Shown piece after piece: positions 1 through 4,810 of a stretch of 5,891 nt of DNA. The position numbers and the translations under genes are program-made. Source of the DNA: an archaeon. GTDB taxonomy: Archaea > Iainarchaeota > Iainarchaeia > Iainarchaeales > GCA-2688035. The DNA lies in NCBI GenBank assembly GCA_030745815.1, contig JASLNX010000032.1, positions 1 through 5,891 on the forward strand, written 5' to 3'. The notes beneath the pieces were generated by a model. The model did no database searches. It was not told the DNA's origin and saw only the letters and a program-made list of their open reading frames with translations. Every line of letters starts with the position of its first letter. The stretch's first letter is position 1.

Positions 1-2
1 AG

Positions 3-152
3 ACAAACATTGCCTTCAAAGAGGAATTGTTGAAGTCTCCAAAGGACTTGGAGGACGCAAGGCATTTGAGAATAATTTACTCTGAAGAGCTCAACGAGGA
101 CAAAGTTAACGAAATAAAAACATTAATAAGGAAATTTAGGCTAAATGGTTAA
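3..152 (+). CDS. C-terminal fragment, possible nucleotidyltransferase-like protein
   Basis: An open frame enters from the left edge and runs 49 codons to a TAA at 150-152; the start lies outside the window. The visible part is charged and helical. It contains SPKDLEDARHLRIIY followed by a second helix (NEDKVNEIKTLIRKF). A Lys-Asp-(Leu/Ile)-Glu-Asp helix followed by a short acidic helix is common at the C-terminus of archaeal nucleotidyltransferase-like proteins of the MNT/DUF2204/AbiEii type. That is a resemblance only: the catalytic GS...DxD region is not in view. The next gene starts 2 bases after this stop, so the two are probably co-transcribed. The coding call is fairly safe because the frame is open to the edge and the junction is tight; the family is tentative. 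Confidence 0.6.
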   Translation, partial: TNIAFKEELLKSPKDLEDARHLRIIYSEELNEDKVNEIKTLIRKFRLNG

Positions 153-154
153 AC

Positions 155-352
155 ATGAAGGGGAACGAGCGCTTGGATGTTGTTGAAAGGCAGGCGATTT
201 ACTGCAAAAAGCACTTAAGAGAGTGCCAACAGCAGCTGGTTTCGTTTGTCAACGCGCAAATCGAGAGCGCAAACAGCTTCTACAAAAAGCTTGCAAAAAC
301 AAAGAACGGAAAAGAAAAGATTGCCAGAATTAAAAAATTGGCTTCACAGTAA
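155..352 (+). CDS. Small helical protein of unknown function (65 aa)
   Basis: This ATG-started gene begins 2 bases after the stop of the preceding gene, so it is probably translated from the same transcript; no separate TATA box or strong Shine-Dalgarno is seen. The product looks all-helical. It has an N-terminal segment with two Cys (CKKHLREC, residues 17-24), a central helix FVNAQIESANSFYKKLA (31-47) and a Lys-rich end. There is no signal peptide or membrane segment. The pattern NAQIESANSFYKKLAKTKNGKEKI looks like a structured protein, not a chance frame. I do not recognise the family. A small partner of the upstream nucleotidyltransferase-like gene is possible from the tight linkage, but it lacks the length and R-x4-6-H motif of a HEPN partner. 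Confidence 0.7.
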   Translation: MKGNERLDVVERQAIYCKKHLRECQQQLVSFVNAQIESANSFYKKLAKTKNGKEKIARIKKLASQ

Positions 353-353
353 A

Positions 354-508
354 TCTGTTTCCCCCTGTTTGAGCAAAAATAAGCGCATTTTCTTGGACAG
401 CCAGAAACCAATTAAAGAACTTCTTTGCCATTTGCCCAGGGGTTTAGATTGGCCACAGGGGAGCCTATTGAAATTCAAATAGCAGGCGGCAAATTAGAAA
501 TAGGATAA
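354..508 (+). pseudogene. Possible frameshifted AbrB-like remnant
   Basis: Two reading frames together resemble a swapped-hairpin AbrB/MazE-type DNA-binding domain. One frame (372-425) reads SKNKRIFLDSQKPIKELL, like the usual SKNGRITIPKPIRE-L start of such domains. The frame one base back (437-508) reads QGFRLATGEPIEIQIAGGKL and ends at a TAA at 506-508, like the usual G(D/E)-P-(I/V)-E-I-E-I-x-(D/G)-G-K-(I/L)-x-I ending. A single frameshift between 426 and 437 would join them. Neither part has a convincing start, and the linker is several residues longer than in typical AbrB domains. The match is by eye and could be chance, so this is a candidate fossil antitoxin or regulator only. Confidence 0.22.
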
Positions 509-526
509 AAGAATACGTACCAGCAA

Positions 527-784
527 TTAACACCAAGCAACTTCTACATAACTCAAATATAACAATTCCGATTCCCACTGGCTATTTCTCAATTGCGCCG
601 CTCCCTTGATTTGCAAGCCATTTCCTACTACAAAGCCACCTAAAGCACCCAGATAAGGGTCCTCTGTCCTAGTTCCACCTTATAATGTGCCTCAGAAAAA
701 GCCGCAAAACGCGTAGAACGCCTTGTTTCACCCCGTAGCTACTAAATAACACGATTTAGGTACCAGACGCCATATAGTCATCAT
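527..784 (-). pseudogene. Possible decayed minus-strand gene
   Basis: A TATA-like TTTAAAATT (807-815) is centred 27 bases before an ATG at 784, the same geometry as intact leaderless genes here. From that ATG the frame runs 18 codons to a TGA (728-730), then meets a second TGA (692-694) and a TAA (680-682). It then stays open for 50 codons to a TAA at 527-529. The open part includes EDPYLGALGGFVVGNGLQIK followed by GAAQLRNSQWESELLYLSY, which has a protein-like Gly/hydrophobic composition. The shared frame and correctly spaced promoter suggest a gene inactivated by nonsense mutations. A 50-codon frame can also occur by chance, and I recognise no family, so confidence is low. Confidence 0.22.
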
Positions 785-806
785 TATACCGCAAAATCCC
801 TTCGCA

Positions 807-815
807 AATTTTAAA
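807..815 (-). promoter_or_regulatory. TATA-like box upstream of the decayed frame
   Basis: TTTAAAATT on the minus strand is centred 27 bases upstream of the ATG at 784. It adjoins a T7 tract, so it may instead be part of a T-rich terminator. Confidence 0.3.
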
Positions 816-842
816 AAAAGGCTCAAAAATGACCCCAAAAAA
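813..842 (-). terminator. Oligo-T terminator cluster for the cyclophilin-like gene
   Basis: Read on the minus strand, this stretch has three T runs in succession: T6 (842-837), T5 (829-825) and T7 (819-813). It lies about 90-120 bases after the stop of the cyclophilin-like gene. Archaeal intrinsic termination relies mainly on such T tracts and does not need a stem-loop, so this is the likely 3' boundary of that transcript. Confidence 0.4.
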
Positions 843-902
843 TGAATAGTGGAAGTAAGGCGGTTGGTAAGGGAGCAGCGATTTTGCCGGAATGGCACAG
901 AA

Positions 903-916
903 AACAGATATCTGTT
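903..916. repeat. 14-bp perfect palindrome
   Basis: AACAGATATCTGTT equals its own reverse complement. It lies 17 bases beyond the stop of the minus-strand cyclophilin-like gene. It has no loop, so it is poorly suited to be an RNA hairpin; a two-fold symmetric protein-binding site is the more natural reading, but no target promoter is evident beside it. Confidence 0.5.
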
Positions 917-932
917 ATGTAGAAGTCGGGGC

Positions 933-1325
933 CTATTTTGCCTTGGAAACGACTATTTCTGAGCCATCCTCAACAGCGCTAAGAGCAGCTTTGTCAAGTG
1001 GCGCAGAAAGTTTTGCAAAGAAAGCGCACGGAGAATAAGCTCTTGGCTTGTCCCCTGTTGAAATAGGGGTTTTTCCGAAAAAAATGGCCAAAGCAGGATT
1101 TTCCGGCCAGAAGCCGATTTCCCCTGGATCGCACTCGGCGCGCAACGATTTGTGAGCCTCGCTGGCTATATCAAACGGCACGAAAAAGTAAATTTCCTCT
1201 CCCCAGCGCTGGGCCTCTCCCTTAACTGGCAGGTTCTCTAATATGGCTTTAACTGTTTCAGGGTTCTCATCGGTTGTTTCAGCAAAAACCTCTAAATTTC
1301 CCACTTTGATGCTTAATTTGGTCAT
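933..1325 (-). CDS. Cyclophilin-like fold protein (TM1367/PF04126-type, COG2164)
   Basis: The 130-residue product matches the small cyclophilin-like beta-barrel family typified by Thermotoga TM1367. The family landmarks occur in order: an N-terminal strand pair (KLSIKVGNLEVFAE, 3-16), a helix with ETVKAILENLPVKGEAQRWG (23-42), EIYFFVPFDIA (44-54), and the signature GEIGFWPENPALAIFFGKTP (68-87), followed by a strand ending near residue 127. Length fits the family (about 120-130). The fold resembles peptidyl-prolyl isomerases, but family members are not established isomerases and their substrate is unknown. There is no signal peptide, so it is probably cytosolic. The ATG at 1325 is preferred; an in-frame TTG at 1334 would add MIE. 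The gene is divergent from the glycosyltransferase gene and may share control elements with it. Confidence 0.88.
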   Translation of the reverse strand: MTKLSIKVGNLEVFAETTDENPETVKAILENLPVKGEAQRWGEEIYFFVPFDIASEAHKSLRAECDPGEIGFWPENPALAIFFGKTPISTGDKPRAYSPCAFFAKLSAPLDKAALSAVEDGSEIVVSKAK

Positions 1326-1351
1326 TTCAATCAAAAGATAGTAGCAAAGCG

Positions 1352-1358
1352 ATTAAAA
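1352..1358 (-). promoter_or_regulatory. Candidate TATA box for the cyclophilin-like gene
   Basis: TTTTAAT (minus strand) is centred about 30 bases before the ATG at 1325, giving a leader of only a few bases. A second AT-rich element on the same strand, TTTATACATAA (1369-1379), lies further upstream and overlaps the inverted repeat. Which one is used is not clear. Confidence 0.35.
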
Positions 1359-1368
1359 CAGCTATATG

Positions 1369-1391
1369 TTATGTATAAAGATGATACATAA
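1369..1391. repeat. 8-bp inverted repeat between divergent promoters
   Basis: TTATGTAT (1369-1376) and ATACATAA (1384-1391) are perfect inverted copies separated by 7 bases. The centre-to-centre distance is 15 bases. The repeat lies between the minus-strand promoter of the cyclophilin-like gene and the TATA box of the glycosyltransferase gene (1404-1411), where a dimeric regulator could affect both. Its AT-rich arms make an RNA terminator unlikely. Confidence 0.4.
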
Positions 1392-1403
1392 TCAGAAGAA
1401 CGG

Positions 1404-1411
1404 TTATATAC
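1404..1411 (+). promoter_or_regulatory. TATA box of the glycosyltransferase gene
   Basis: TTATATAC is centred about 26 bases before the GTG at 1433. This predicts transcription starting at or next to the start codon, and therefore decides in favour of GTG 1433 over the ATG at 1445. Confidence 0.65.
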
Positions 1412-1432
1412 ATACTAGTTTCAATTATTACG

Positions 1433-2389
1433 GTGTCTAAGAAAATGAAAAACACAAAGCGTGTGGAACCTGGTAAAATCCCACGCAGGTTCTTTTTTTA
1501 TTGGTCAACTCCAAAGGGGCAAAAAGACAGTTTTAGTTTAGTTCATTATCTTTCCGTTCTATCGCTTTTGGAAACAAACAAAGTTGAAAGCTGTGAAATT
1601 TACTATGAGAATGAGTCAAAGAGCAAATATTGGCAGAAGCTAAAGAAACTAGATAAGGTAAAGCTTCGCAAGCTCGATTTTGATGTTTTGTTTGAGAAAG
1701 CCGGTTTAGAAAGGCAGGATTTCAAAAACTTTTTAGAAAAGTCAGATTTTATTTCGCAGAGAAGCGACCTTTTCAGATATCTTGCACTATACTGTTATGG
1801 CGGAGTATATTTGGATTTTGACATTATGGTGCTTAAGGATTTTGAACCATTGCTTAACGAAACAGCCTTTGTCGGCATTCAGCACTACGTGCCCCCTAAA
1901 TCACTAGTTAATAACGCTGTTATTGGCACGGTTAAAGGTACCCCTTTTATGAGGGCGTGTTTGGATGAGTTTCTGGCCGGCATACAGGGGCCTGGAGAAT
2001 TTGCAAGGACGGCTTCGGCCCCTCTCCTAATTAGCAAGGTTTTGTTGCCGAAAGTCCCACTTACACGCCCCCTGCTTGGTTTGATTCATCGTTTGGATCA
2101 ATCCTGTTTTGCTAAAAACAAGCACGATATCTCAGCACTTGTTTTTTTGGTAAACACCTGTATCAAAAATAGGGAGTTTGATTGTAGAATTCTACCTAAG
2201 AGTTATTTTTACTCTTACTCATGGAAGGAAGGGAAAAATATATTCCAAGAAAACGAAGTGCCCGAAGACGCTTATCTTATTCACCTCTGGCTCTACAAAT
2301 CACACCGCTTAATTAAGAGGATAACTGAAGAATATATTAAGACTGATAACTCGTTGTATTCGAGTATTGCAAAGCAATACGTTCAGTAA
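1433..2389 (+). CDS. GT32-type (Gly_transf_sug, OCH1-like) glycosyltransferase
   Basis: This 318-residue protein would transfer a sugar from a nucleotide donor onto a glycan or glycolipid acceptor. After KIPRRFFFYW (15-24), the usual family opening of the type IPK-IHxxW, comes a nucleotide-binding half. The core is SQRSDLFRYLALYCYGGVYL (109-128 region) running into DFDIMVLKD; D128-F-D130 is the metal-binding DxD motif. NNAVIGTVKGTPFMRACLDE (160-179) fits the acceptor-side segment, and HLWLYKSH (284-291) fits the C-terminal His/Trp motif. There is no signal peptide or membrane helix, so it probably works on the cytosolic face. The start is GTG at 1433, set by the TATA box 26 bases upstream. 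The coding sequence looks somewhat more AT-rich than its neighbours, which may reflect transfer. Acceptor and donor sugars cannot be told. Confidence 0.9.
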   Translation: MSKKMKNTKRVEPGKIPRRFFFYWSTPKGQKDSFSLVHYLSVLSLLETNKVESCEIYYENESKSKYWQKLKKLDKVKLRKLDFDVLFEKAGLERQDFKNFLEKSDFISQRSDLFRYLALYCYGGVYLDFDIMVLKDFEPLLNETAFVGIQHYVPPKSLVNNAVIGTVKGTPFMRACLDEFLAGIQGPGEFARTASAPLLISKVLLPKVPLTRPLLGLIHRLDQSCFAKNKHDISALVFLVNTCIKNREFDCRILPKSYFYSYSWKEGKNIFQENEVPEDAYLIHLWLYKSHRLIKRITEEYIKTDNSLYSSIAKQYVQ

Positions 2390-2394
2390 TAACA

Positions 2395-2403
2395 AATATA
2401 TAC
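2395..2403 (+). promoter_or_regulatory. TATA box of the 74-aa gene
   Basis: AAATATATA begins 6 bases after the glycosyltransferase stop and is centred 26 bases before the ATG at 2425, so the mRNA is predicted to be leaderless. Confidence 0.6.
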
Positions 2404-2424
2404 TGCGGGTTACTACTACTTCCA

Positions 2425-2649
2425 ATGCCTAAAAAGGAATCTCCTGAAATTAAGAAGTTGAAGGACACCTTCTCCCTCTTTTTGTCTGACACGTTAACCT
2501 CAAGTGCTGACCCGCATGGGAGCCGGGAAGAGTTTAGCAAAATGAGTTTTGATCAGCTTATAGCTGAACTTAGTCCCCACTCTAAATCATCAAAACTGGC
2601 TAGAGAAAAGAAGGCCAGGGCCAAATCAAAGCCAGCAAAAACTCGTTAA
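2425..2649 (+). CDS. Small basic protein of unknown function (74 aa)
   Basis: The gene has an ATG with a correctly spaced TATA box, so it is likely real despite its size. The product has an amphipathic N-terminal helix (SPEIKKLKDTFSLFLSDTL, 6-24), a polar linker with DPHGSREEF (29-37), a second helical piece SFDQLIAELSP (41-51) and a Lys/Arg/Ala/Ser tail from 53 to 74 with no hydrophobic core. The tail would suit binding to nucleic acid or ribosomes, which is inference only. There is no membrane segment or Cys cluster. I do not recognise the family. It stands alone between the glycosyltransferase and HD genes, with separate promoters on both sides. Confidence 0.72.
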   Translation: MPKKESPEIKKLKDTFSLFLSDTLTSSADPHGSREEFSKMSFDQLIAELSPHSKSSKLAREKKARAKSKPAKTR

Positions 2650-2654
2650 AAAAA

Positions 2655-2663
2655 TTTAAATAT
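2655..2663 (+). promoter_or_regulatory. TATA box of the HD-domain gene
   Basis: TTTAAATAT is centred 25 bases before the ATG at 2684 and is preceded by an A-rich stretch suitable for a BRE element. It is the best-formed promoter in the window and starts 5 bases after the previous stop. Confidence 0.75.
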
Positions 2664-2683
2664 TCCATTTACACACTACTTAT

Positions 2684-3325
2684 ATGGCATTCAAGAAGTT
2701 TTTGAGAAAGGCTGATTCTGCTGCAAAGACCGAGGGCAAGAAACGTAAGAAGATTCCGACCATTGCAGAGGTTAAGGCAATTCGCAGGAAATTCTTTTCT
2801 GACCCTGCTCTTGACAGGCACGTTGAAACAGTTAGGCTGTTTGCTGTTGCCGTTGCCGAGGCTGCAGTTAAAGCAGGTTTTGATGTTAACCCAAAAATGG
2901 TTGATCGAATGGCTCGCTTGCACGACTTGGTTCTTGTTTACGGGCGAAAGAGCGGAAGGAAGTGGCAAGAGGTTGGAAAAACCAGTTCCTACGAGCACGC
3001 TCGCTATGCTGCTCAAGTTCTTGCTAGAAAAGGATACCACGAAATTGCGCGGGCAATTGGAAAGCACGGTTACCCTATTGGGGCTCGCACTGCAAGAAAA
3101 TACTTTTCAATTGAGGAGAAAATCCTAGCTCTTGCTGACACCCGCGCTTTGGGTGACACACTTCCTGGTTGGCAAAAAAAGATTGATCGCGATAAGAAAG
3201 CATATCCTGTGGCCGGACCACAGCACCGTTCAATGCAACAGTTTGCAAAACAGTTGGAACGAAAAGGAGTTGACATTGAAAAAATAATTAAGAGTGTTAG
3301 AGCAAAAAAGGGAGCTAGGGGCTAA
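2684..3325 (+). CDS. HD-domain metal-dependent phosphohydrolase-like protein
   Basis: The 213-residue protein carries an HD superfamily core. H46 (DRHVETV) is followed by the paired H80-D81 in MVDRMARLHDLVLVYGRK, then H105 in SSYEHARYAA, H128 in ARAIGKHGYP, and D152 in EEKILALADTRALGD. These match the order H...HD...H...H...D of HDIG-type metal sites, including the ADxR-like end. Such proteins hydrolyse phosphate esters or phosphodiesters (nucleotides, cyclic dinucleotides, RNA ends); the substrate here is unknown. The N-terminal 24 residues (KADSAAKTEGKKRKK) are basic and outside the fold, and the C-terminus is a basic helix. It is probably cytosolic. It has its own leaderless promoter and converges on the deacetylase gene, so no operon partner is indicated. 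Confidence 0.85.
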   Translation: MAFKKFLRKADSAAKTEGKKRKKIPTIAEVKAIRRKFFSDPALDRHVETVRLFAVAVAEAAVKAGFDVNPKMVDRMARLHDLVLVYGRKSGRKWQEVGKTSSYEHARYAAQVLARKGYHEIARAIGKHGYPIGARTARKYFSIEEKILALADTRALGDTLPGWQKKIDRDKKAYPVAGPQHRSMQQFAKQLERKGVDIEKIIKSVRAKKGARG

Positions 3326-3337
3326 ACCAAAGTAAGC

Positions 3338-3343
3338 AAAAAA
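3338..3343 (-). terminator. Oligo-T tract after the deacetylase gene
   Basis: The minus strand reads T6 about 30 bases after the deacetylase stop, within a T-rich run, and is a plausible archaeal T-tract terminator in the 46-base convergent gap. Confidence 0.35.
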
Positions 3344-3371
3344 GCGTTAAAATAAGAAAGTTATGTAGCAG

Positions 3372-4097
3372 TTACTTGTGTTTTTTCCTGGGTGGTTTCT
3401 TCTTCTTTTCTTTGCGTGCGTTAAATTTGGCTCGCAATTCCTTTAATCTTGTCCTAATTCTGTATTTAAATCTCTGCCCTTTTTGGAACTGTTTTTCAAT
3501 GGGCTCAAACTCAAAGCCCTTTGTCCTTAGTCCATTCACAACGGTGGGAAGTGCCCTTAAAAGATTTTGTCCCCTTTTCCCGGCATACGGCATGTCTCTG
3601 CCAACTGCCCCGTCGTGGAACAGTATTACATCGCCTGCTTTTGCTTTTTTAATAATCTCTTTTGGGTCCAGTATTCTCAATTCTTCTGCTTTTTTCCAGT
3701 CTTTGGTGTCATAGCTCCAGTCCACATGTTTTAATCCAAGTTTTTCCAATACTGCAAGTGCTTTTGAGGAAAGTCGCCCATACGCTGCCCTGAACACAGT
3801 TGGTTTTTTCCCGGTTATTTGCTCAATTAAGTTGGCGGTTGCCCCTATTTCGTAAACCGTTTGCCGCATATTTAGTTTTGGCAGGAACTCGTGGCGAAAA
3901 GCGTGCACCCCAATTTCGTGTCCCAGCTCGGCAACCCGTTTCACGGCCCCTGGCATTGTTTGTATGTTTAAGCCCACCATAAAGAAAGTTGCTTTTATAC
4001 CAAGCTTATTTAGCAACTCTGCCAAATCCACGGTTTTTGGACCAGGGCCGTCATCAAATGTTAGGAATATTTTTTTTTGCGCCATGCTCGTTCTCAT
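3372..4097 (-). CDS. Polysaccharide deacetylase (NodB homology domain)
   Basis: This 241-residue protein has the full carbohydrate esterase 4 signature, so it should remove N- or O-acetyl groups from a glycan with a divalent metal. TFDDGP (13-18) supplies the catalytic and metal Asp. H65-AFR-H69 in GHEIGVHAFRHEF gives the metal His pair. FRAAYGR (102-108) stands for the usual RPPYG motif, DWSYDTKDW (126-134) is motif 4, and ILFHDG (158-163) carries the motif 5 His. The usual second residue of motif 3 (Pro) is Ala. Residues 205-241 form a Lys/Arg tail ending RKEKKKKPPRKKHK. No signal peptide or membrane helix is present, unlike most secreted family members, so its substrate may be a cytosolic precursor. 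The ATG at 4097 is chosen because a TATA box lies 25 bases upstream; ATG 4085 is the alternative. Confidence 0.92.
   Translation of the reverse strand: MRTSMAQKKIFLTFDDGPGPKTVDLAELLNKLGIKATFFMVGLNIQTMPGAVKRVAELGHEIGVHAFRHEFLPKLNMRQTVYEIGATANLIEQITGKKPTVFRAAYGRLSSKALAVLEKLGLKHVDWSYDTKDWKKAEELRILDPKEIIKKAKAGDVILFHDGAVGRDMPYAGKRGQNLLRALPTVVNGLRTKGFEFEPIEKQFQKGQRFKYRIRTRLKELRAKFNARKEKKKKPPRKKHK
3379..3412 (+). terminator. T-rich tract after the HD gene, inside the antisense of the deacetylase tail
   Basis: The gap after the HD gene has no T run on the plus strand. The first T-rich stretch is here (GTTTTTTCC, then GGTTTCTTCTTCTTTTC), about 55-85 bases after the stop, and is simply the complement of the lysine codons of the deacetylase tail. 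It may end plus-strand transcripts. Confidence 0.3.
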
Positions 4098-4117
4098 AGA
4101 TTTCTATAACATTGTTT

Positions 4118-4125
4118 AATTTAAA
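4118..4125 (-). promoter_or_regulatory. TATA box of the deacetylase gene
   Basis: TTTAAATT on the minus strand is centred about 25 bases before the ATG at 4097, which supports that start and a leaderless mRNA. Confidence 0.65.
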
Positions 4126-4169
4126 CATGAGCATGCCTTTGGCCTGCTTTTTTTTTCCTTCACTAACTC

Positions 4170-4206
4170 TTAAATATGAATTAATTCCTCTTATATTGGT
4201 TGGTGA
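4170..4206 (+). promoter_or_regulatory. Promoter and Shine-Dalgarno of the membrane coiled-coil gene
   Basis: TTAAATAT (4170-4177) predicts a transcript start near 4199. GGTGA at 4202-4206 then lies 7 bases before the ATG at 4214 and can pair with the 16S rRNA tail. This decides the start: the frame is open upstream to a TTG at 4112, but that extension would lie before the transcript begins. Confidence 0.6.
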
Positions 4207-4213
4207 ATTAAAA

Positions 4214-4810
4214 ATGTCTTTTCCTGAATTAATTGCTGTTGCGTTTTTACCGGATTTTGCCATTTCCGGCCTATTAACCTTACTTGCGATAGAGCTTGTA
4301 GTGCTTGCTTTACTCTTACTTTTAGCGCTTTTCTTTATGATTAGATTCAGGCATGTTAATTCAATTAAGAAAAAGCATGCAGAACTCATTTCTATGCGAC
4401 AAAAAGCCTATTCACTAATTGAGGCGGCAACCGGCGAAAAGAAAAAGGATTTAGAGGAAAGAAAGCAGTATCTTGAAACTTTAATCGCAAAGAACGAAAC
4501 TGCGTTAAAGAATGTTGGAAAGAAGAGTTGGCTTGACTTGGGTGGAATTCCGCAGGGGATTTATTTTTCCTTTAAGTATTTGTTGAGCGGTTTAAGGCAT
4601 CCTCTTAAGAAGAAGAAAAAGATTACTCCACAAACTGTTGCAGACGTTAGAAAGATGGATGGGAAGATTTTGGAACTGCGTTCAAAGATTTCAGATATTG
4701 AAGACGAGCTTTACAATAAGAAGATCTCAGAGCAGGATTTCAAAAAGAAGTTGTTTGAGTTCAAGGAAAAAATTCATTTACTGGAACTTGACAAGAAAGA
4801 GCTTTCCTAG
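4214..4810 (+). CDS. Membrane-anchored coiled-coil protein of unknown function
   Basis: The 198-residue product starts at the Shine-Dalgarno-supported ATG. Residues 5-43 are hydrophobic, with a Leu/Ala-rich membrane helix at about 18-43 (LLTLLAIELVVLALLLLLAL), followed by RFR. The rest is soluble and highly charged: a coiled-coil-like helix at 49-104, a less charged stretch with WLDLGGIPQGIYFSFKYLL (106-124), a KKKKK cluster (132-136), then a second long helix (143-197) with heptad-like spacing. The positive side after the helix (RFRHVNSIKKKH) suggests the long C-terminal part is cytosolic. I do not recognise a family; a scaffold or membrane-tethering role is possible but unproven. It is divergent from the deacetylase gene, and its stop overlaps that of the convergent Ig-like gene. 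Confidence 0.78.
   Translation: MSFPELIAVAFLPDFAISGLLTLLAIELVVLALLLLLALFFMIRFRHVNSIKKKHAELISMRQKAYSLIEAATGEKKKDLEERKQYLETLIAKNETALKNVGKKSWLDLGGIPQGIYFSFKYLLSGLRHPLKKKKKITPQTVADVRKMDGKILELRSKISDIEDELYNKKISEQDFKKKLFEFKEKIHLLELDKKELS

Larger units (their letters stand above)
353..932. other. 580-base gap without an intact gene
   Basis: No open frame here has both acceptable length and a supported start, which is striking in a window where other gaps are 20-150 bases. I see no tRNA T-loop (GGTTCRAATCC type), no rRNA segment, no SRP or RNase P core and no direct-repeat array. It holds two possible decayed coding stretches (354-508 on +, 527-784 on -), a minus-strand TATA-like box at 807-815, oligo-T tracts on the minus strand (813-842) and a 14-bp palindrome (903-916). 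The simplest reading is a gene graveyard between two transcription units; an unrecognised small RNA cannot be excluded. Confidence 0.6.

Noticed and set aside
246..482. 78-codon plus-strand frame overlapping the 65-aa gene
   Set aside because: The first part is an out-of-frame reading of the 65-aa gene and no ribosome site or promoter supports its start; only its last third is considered, as part of the possible AbrB-like remnant.
484..609. Plus-strand frame containing RIKEYVPAINTKQLL
   Set aside because: There is no start codon in a usable context, and it overlaps the minus-strand candidate remnant; a chance open frame is as likely.
778..784. ATGATGA on the minus strand resembling a C box of a C/D guide RNA
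   Set aside because: No D, D' or C' boxes at the spacing required for an archaeal C/D sRNA; the nearest CTGA is about 90 bases away.
842..922. 26-codon plus-strand frame (MNSGSKAVGKGAAILPEWHR...), with a TTTTAAAAA about 29 bases upstream
   Set aside because: It is short, the promoter spacing is longer than in neighbouring genes, and the A-rich upstream is better explained as the minus-strand T-tract terminator. Homology data would be needed to revive it.
3768..3777. GAGGAAAGTC, which matches a conserved core motif of RNase P RNA
   Set aside because: It is the complement of codons inside the well-supported deacetylase (GRLSSKAL), the neighbouring conserved bases are absent, and no second core motif is found nearby.
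4112..4213. 34-residue upstream extension of the membrane coiled-coil gene from a TTG
   Set aside because: It overlaps both divergent promoters, lies before the predicted transcript start, and the internal ATG has a good Shine-Dalgarno.
4054..4389. 111-codon minus-strand frame between the deacetylase and the membrane protein gene
   Set aside because: It is antisense to the membrane coiled-coil gene, has low-complexity Ser/Lys content and no promoter or family signature.
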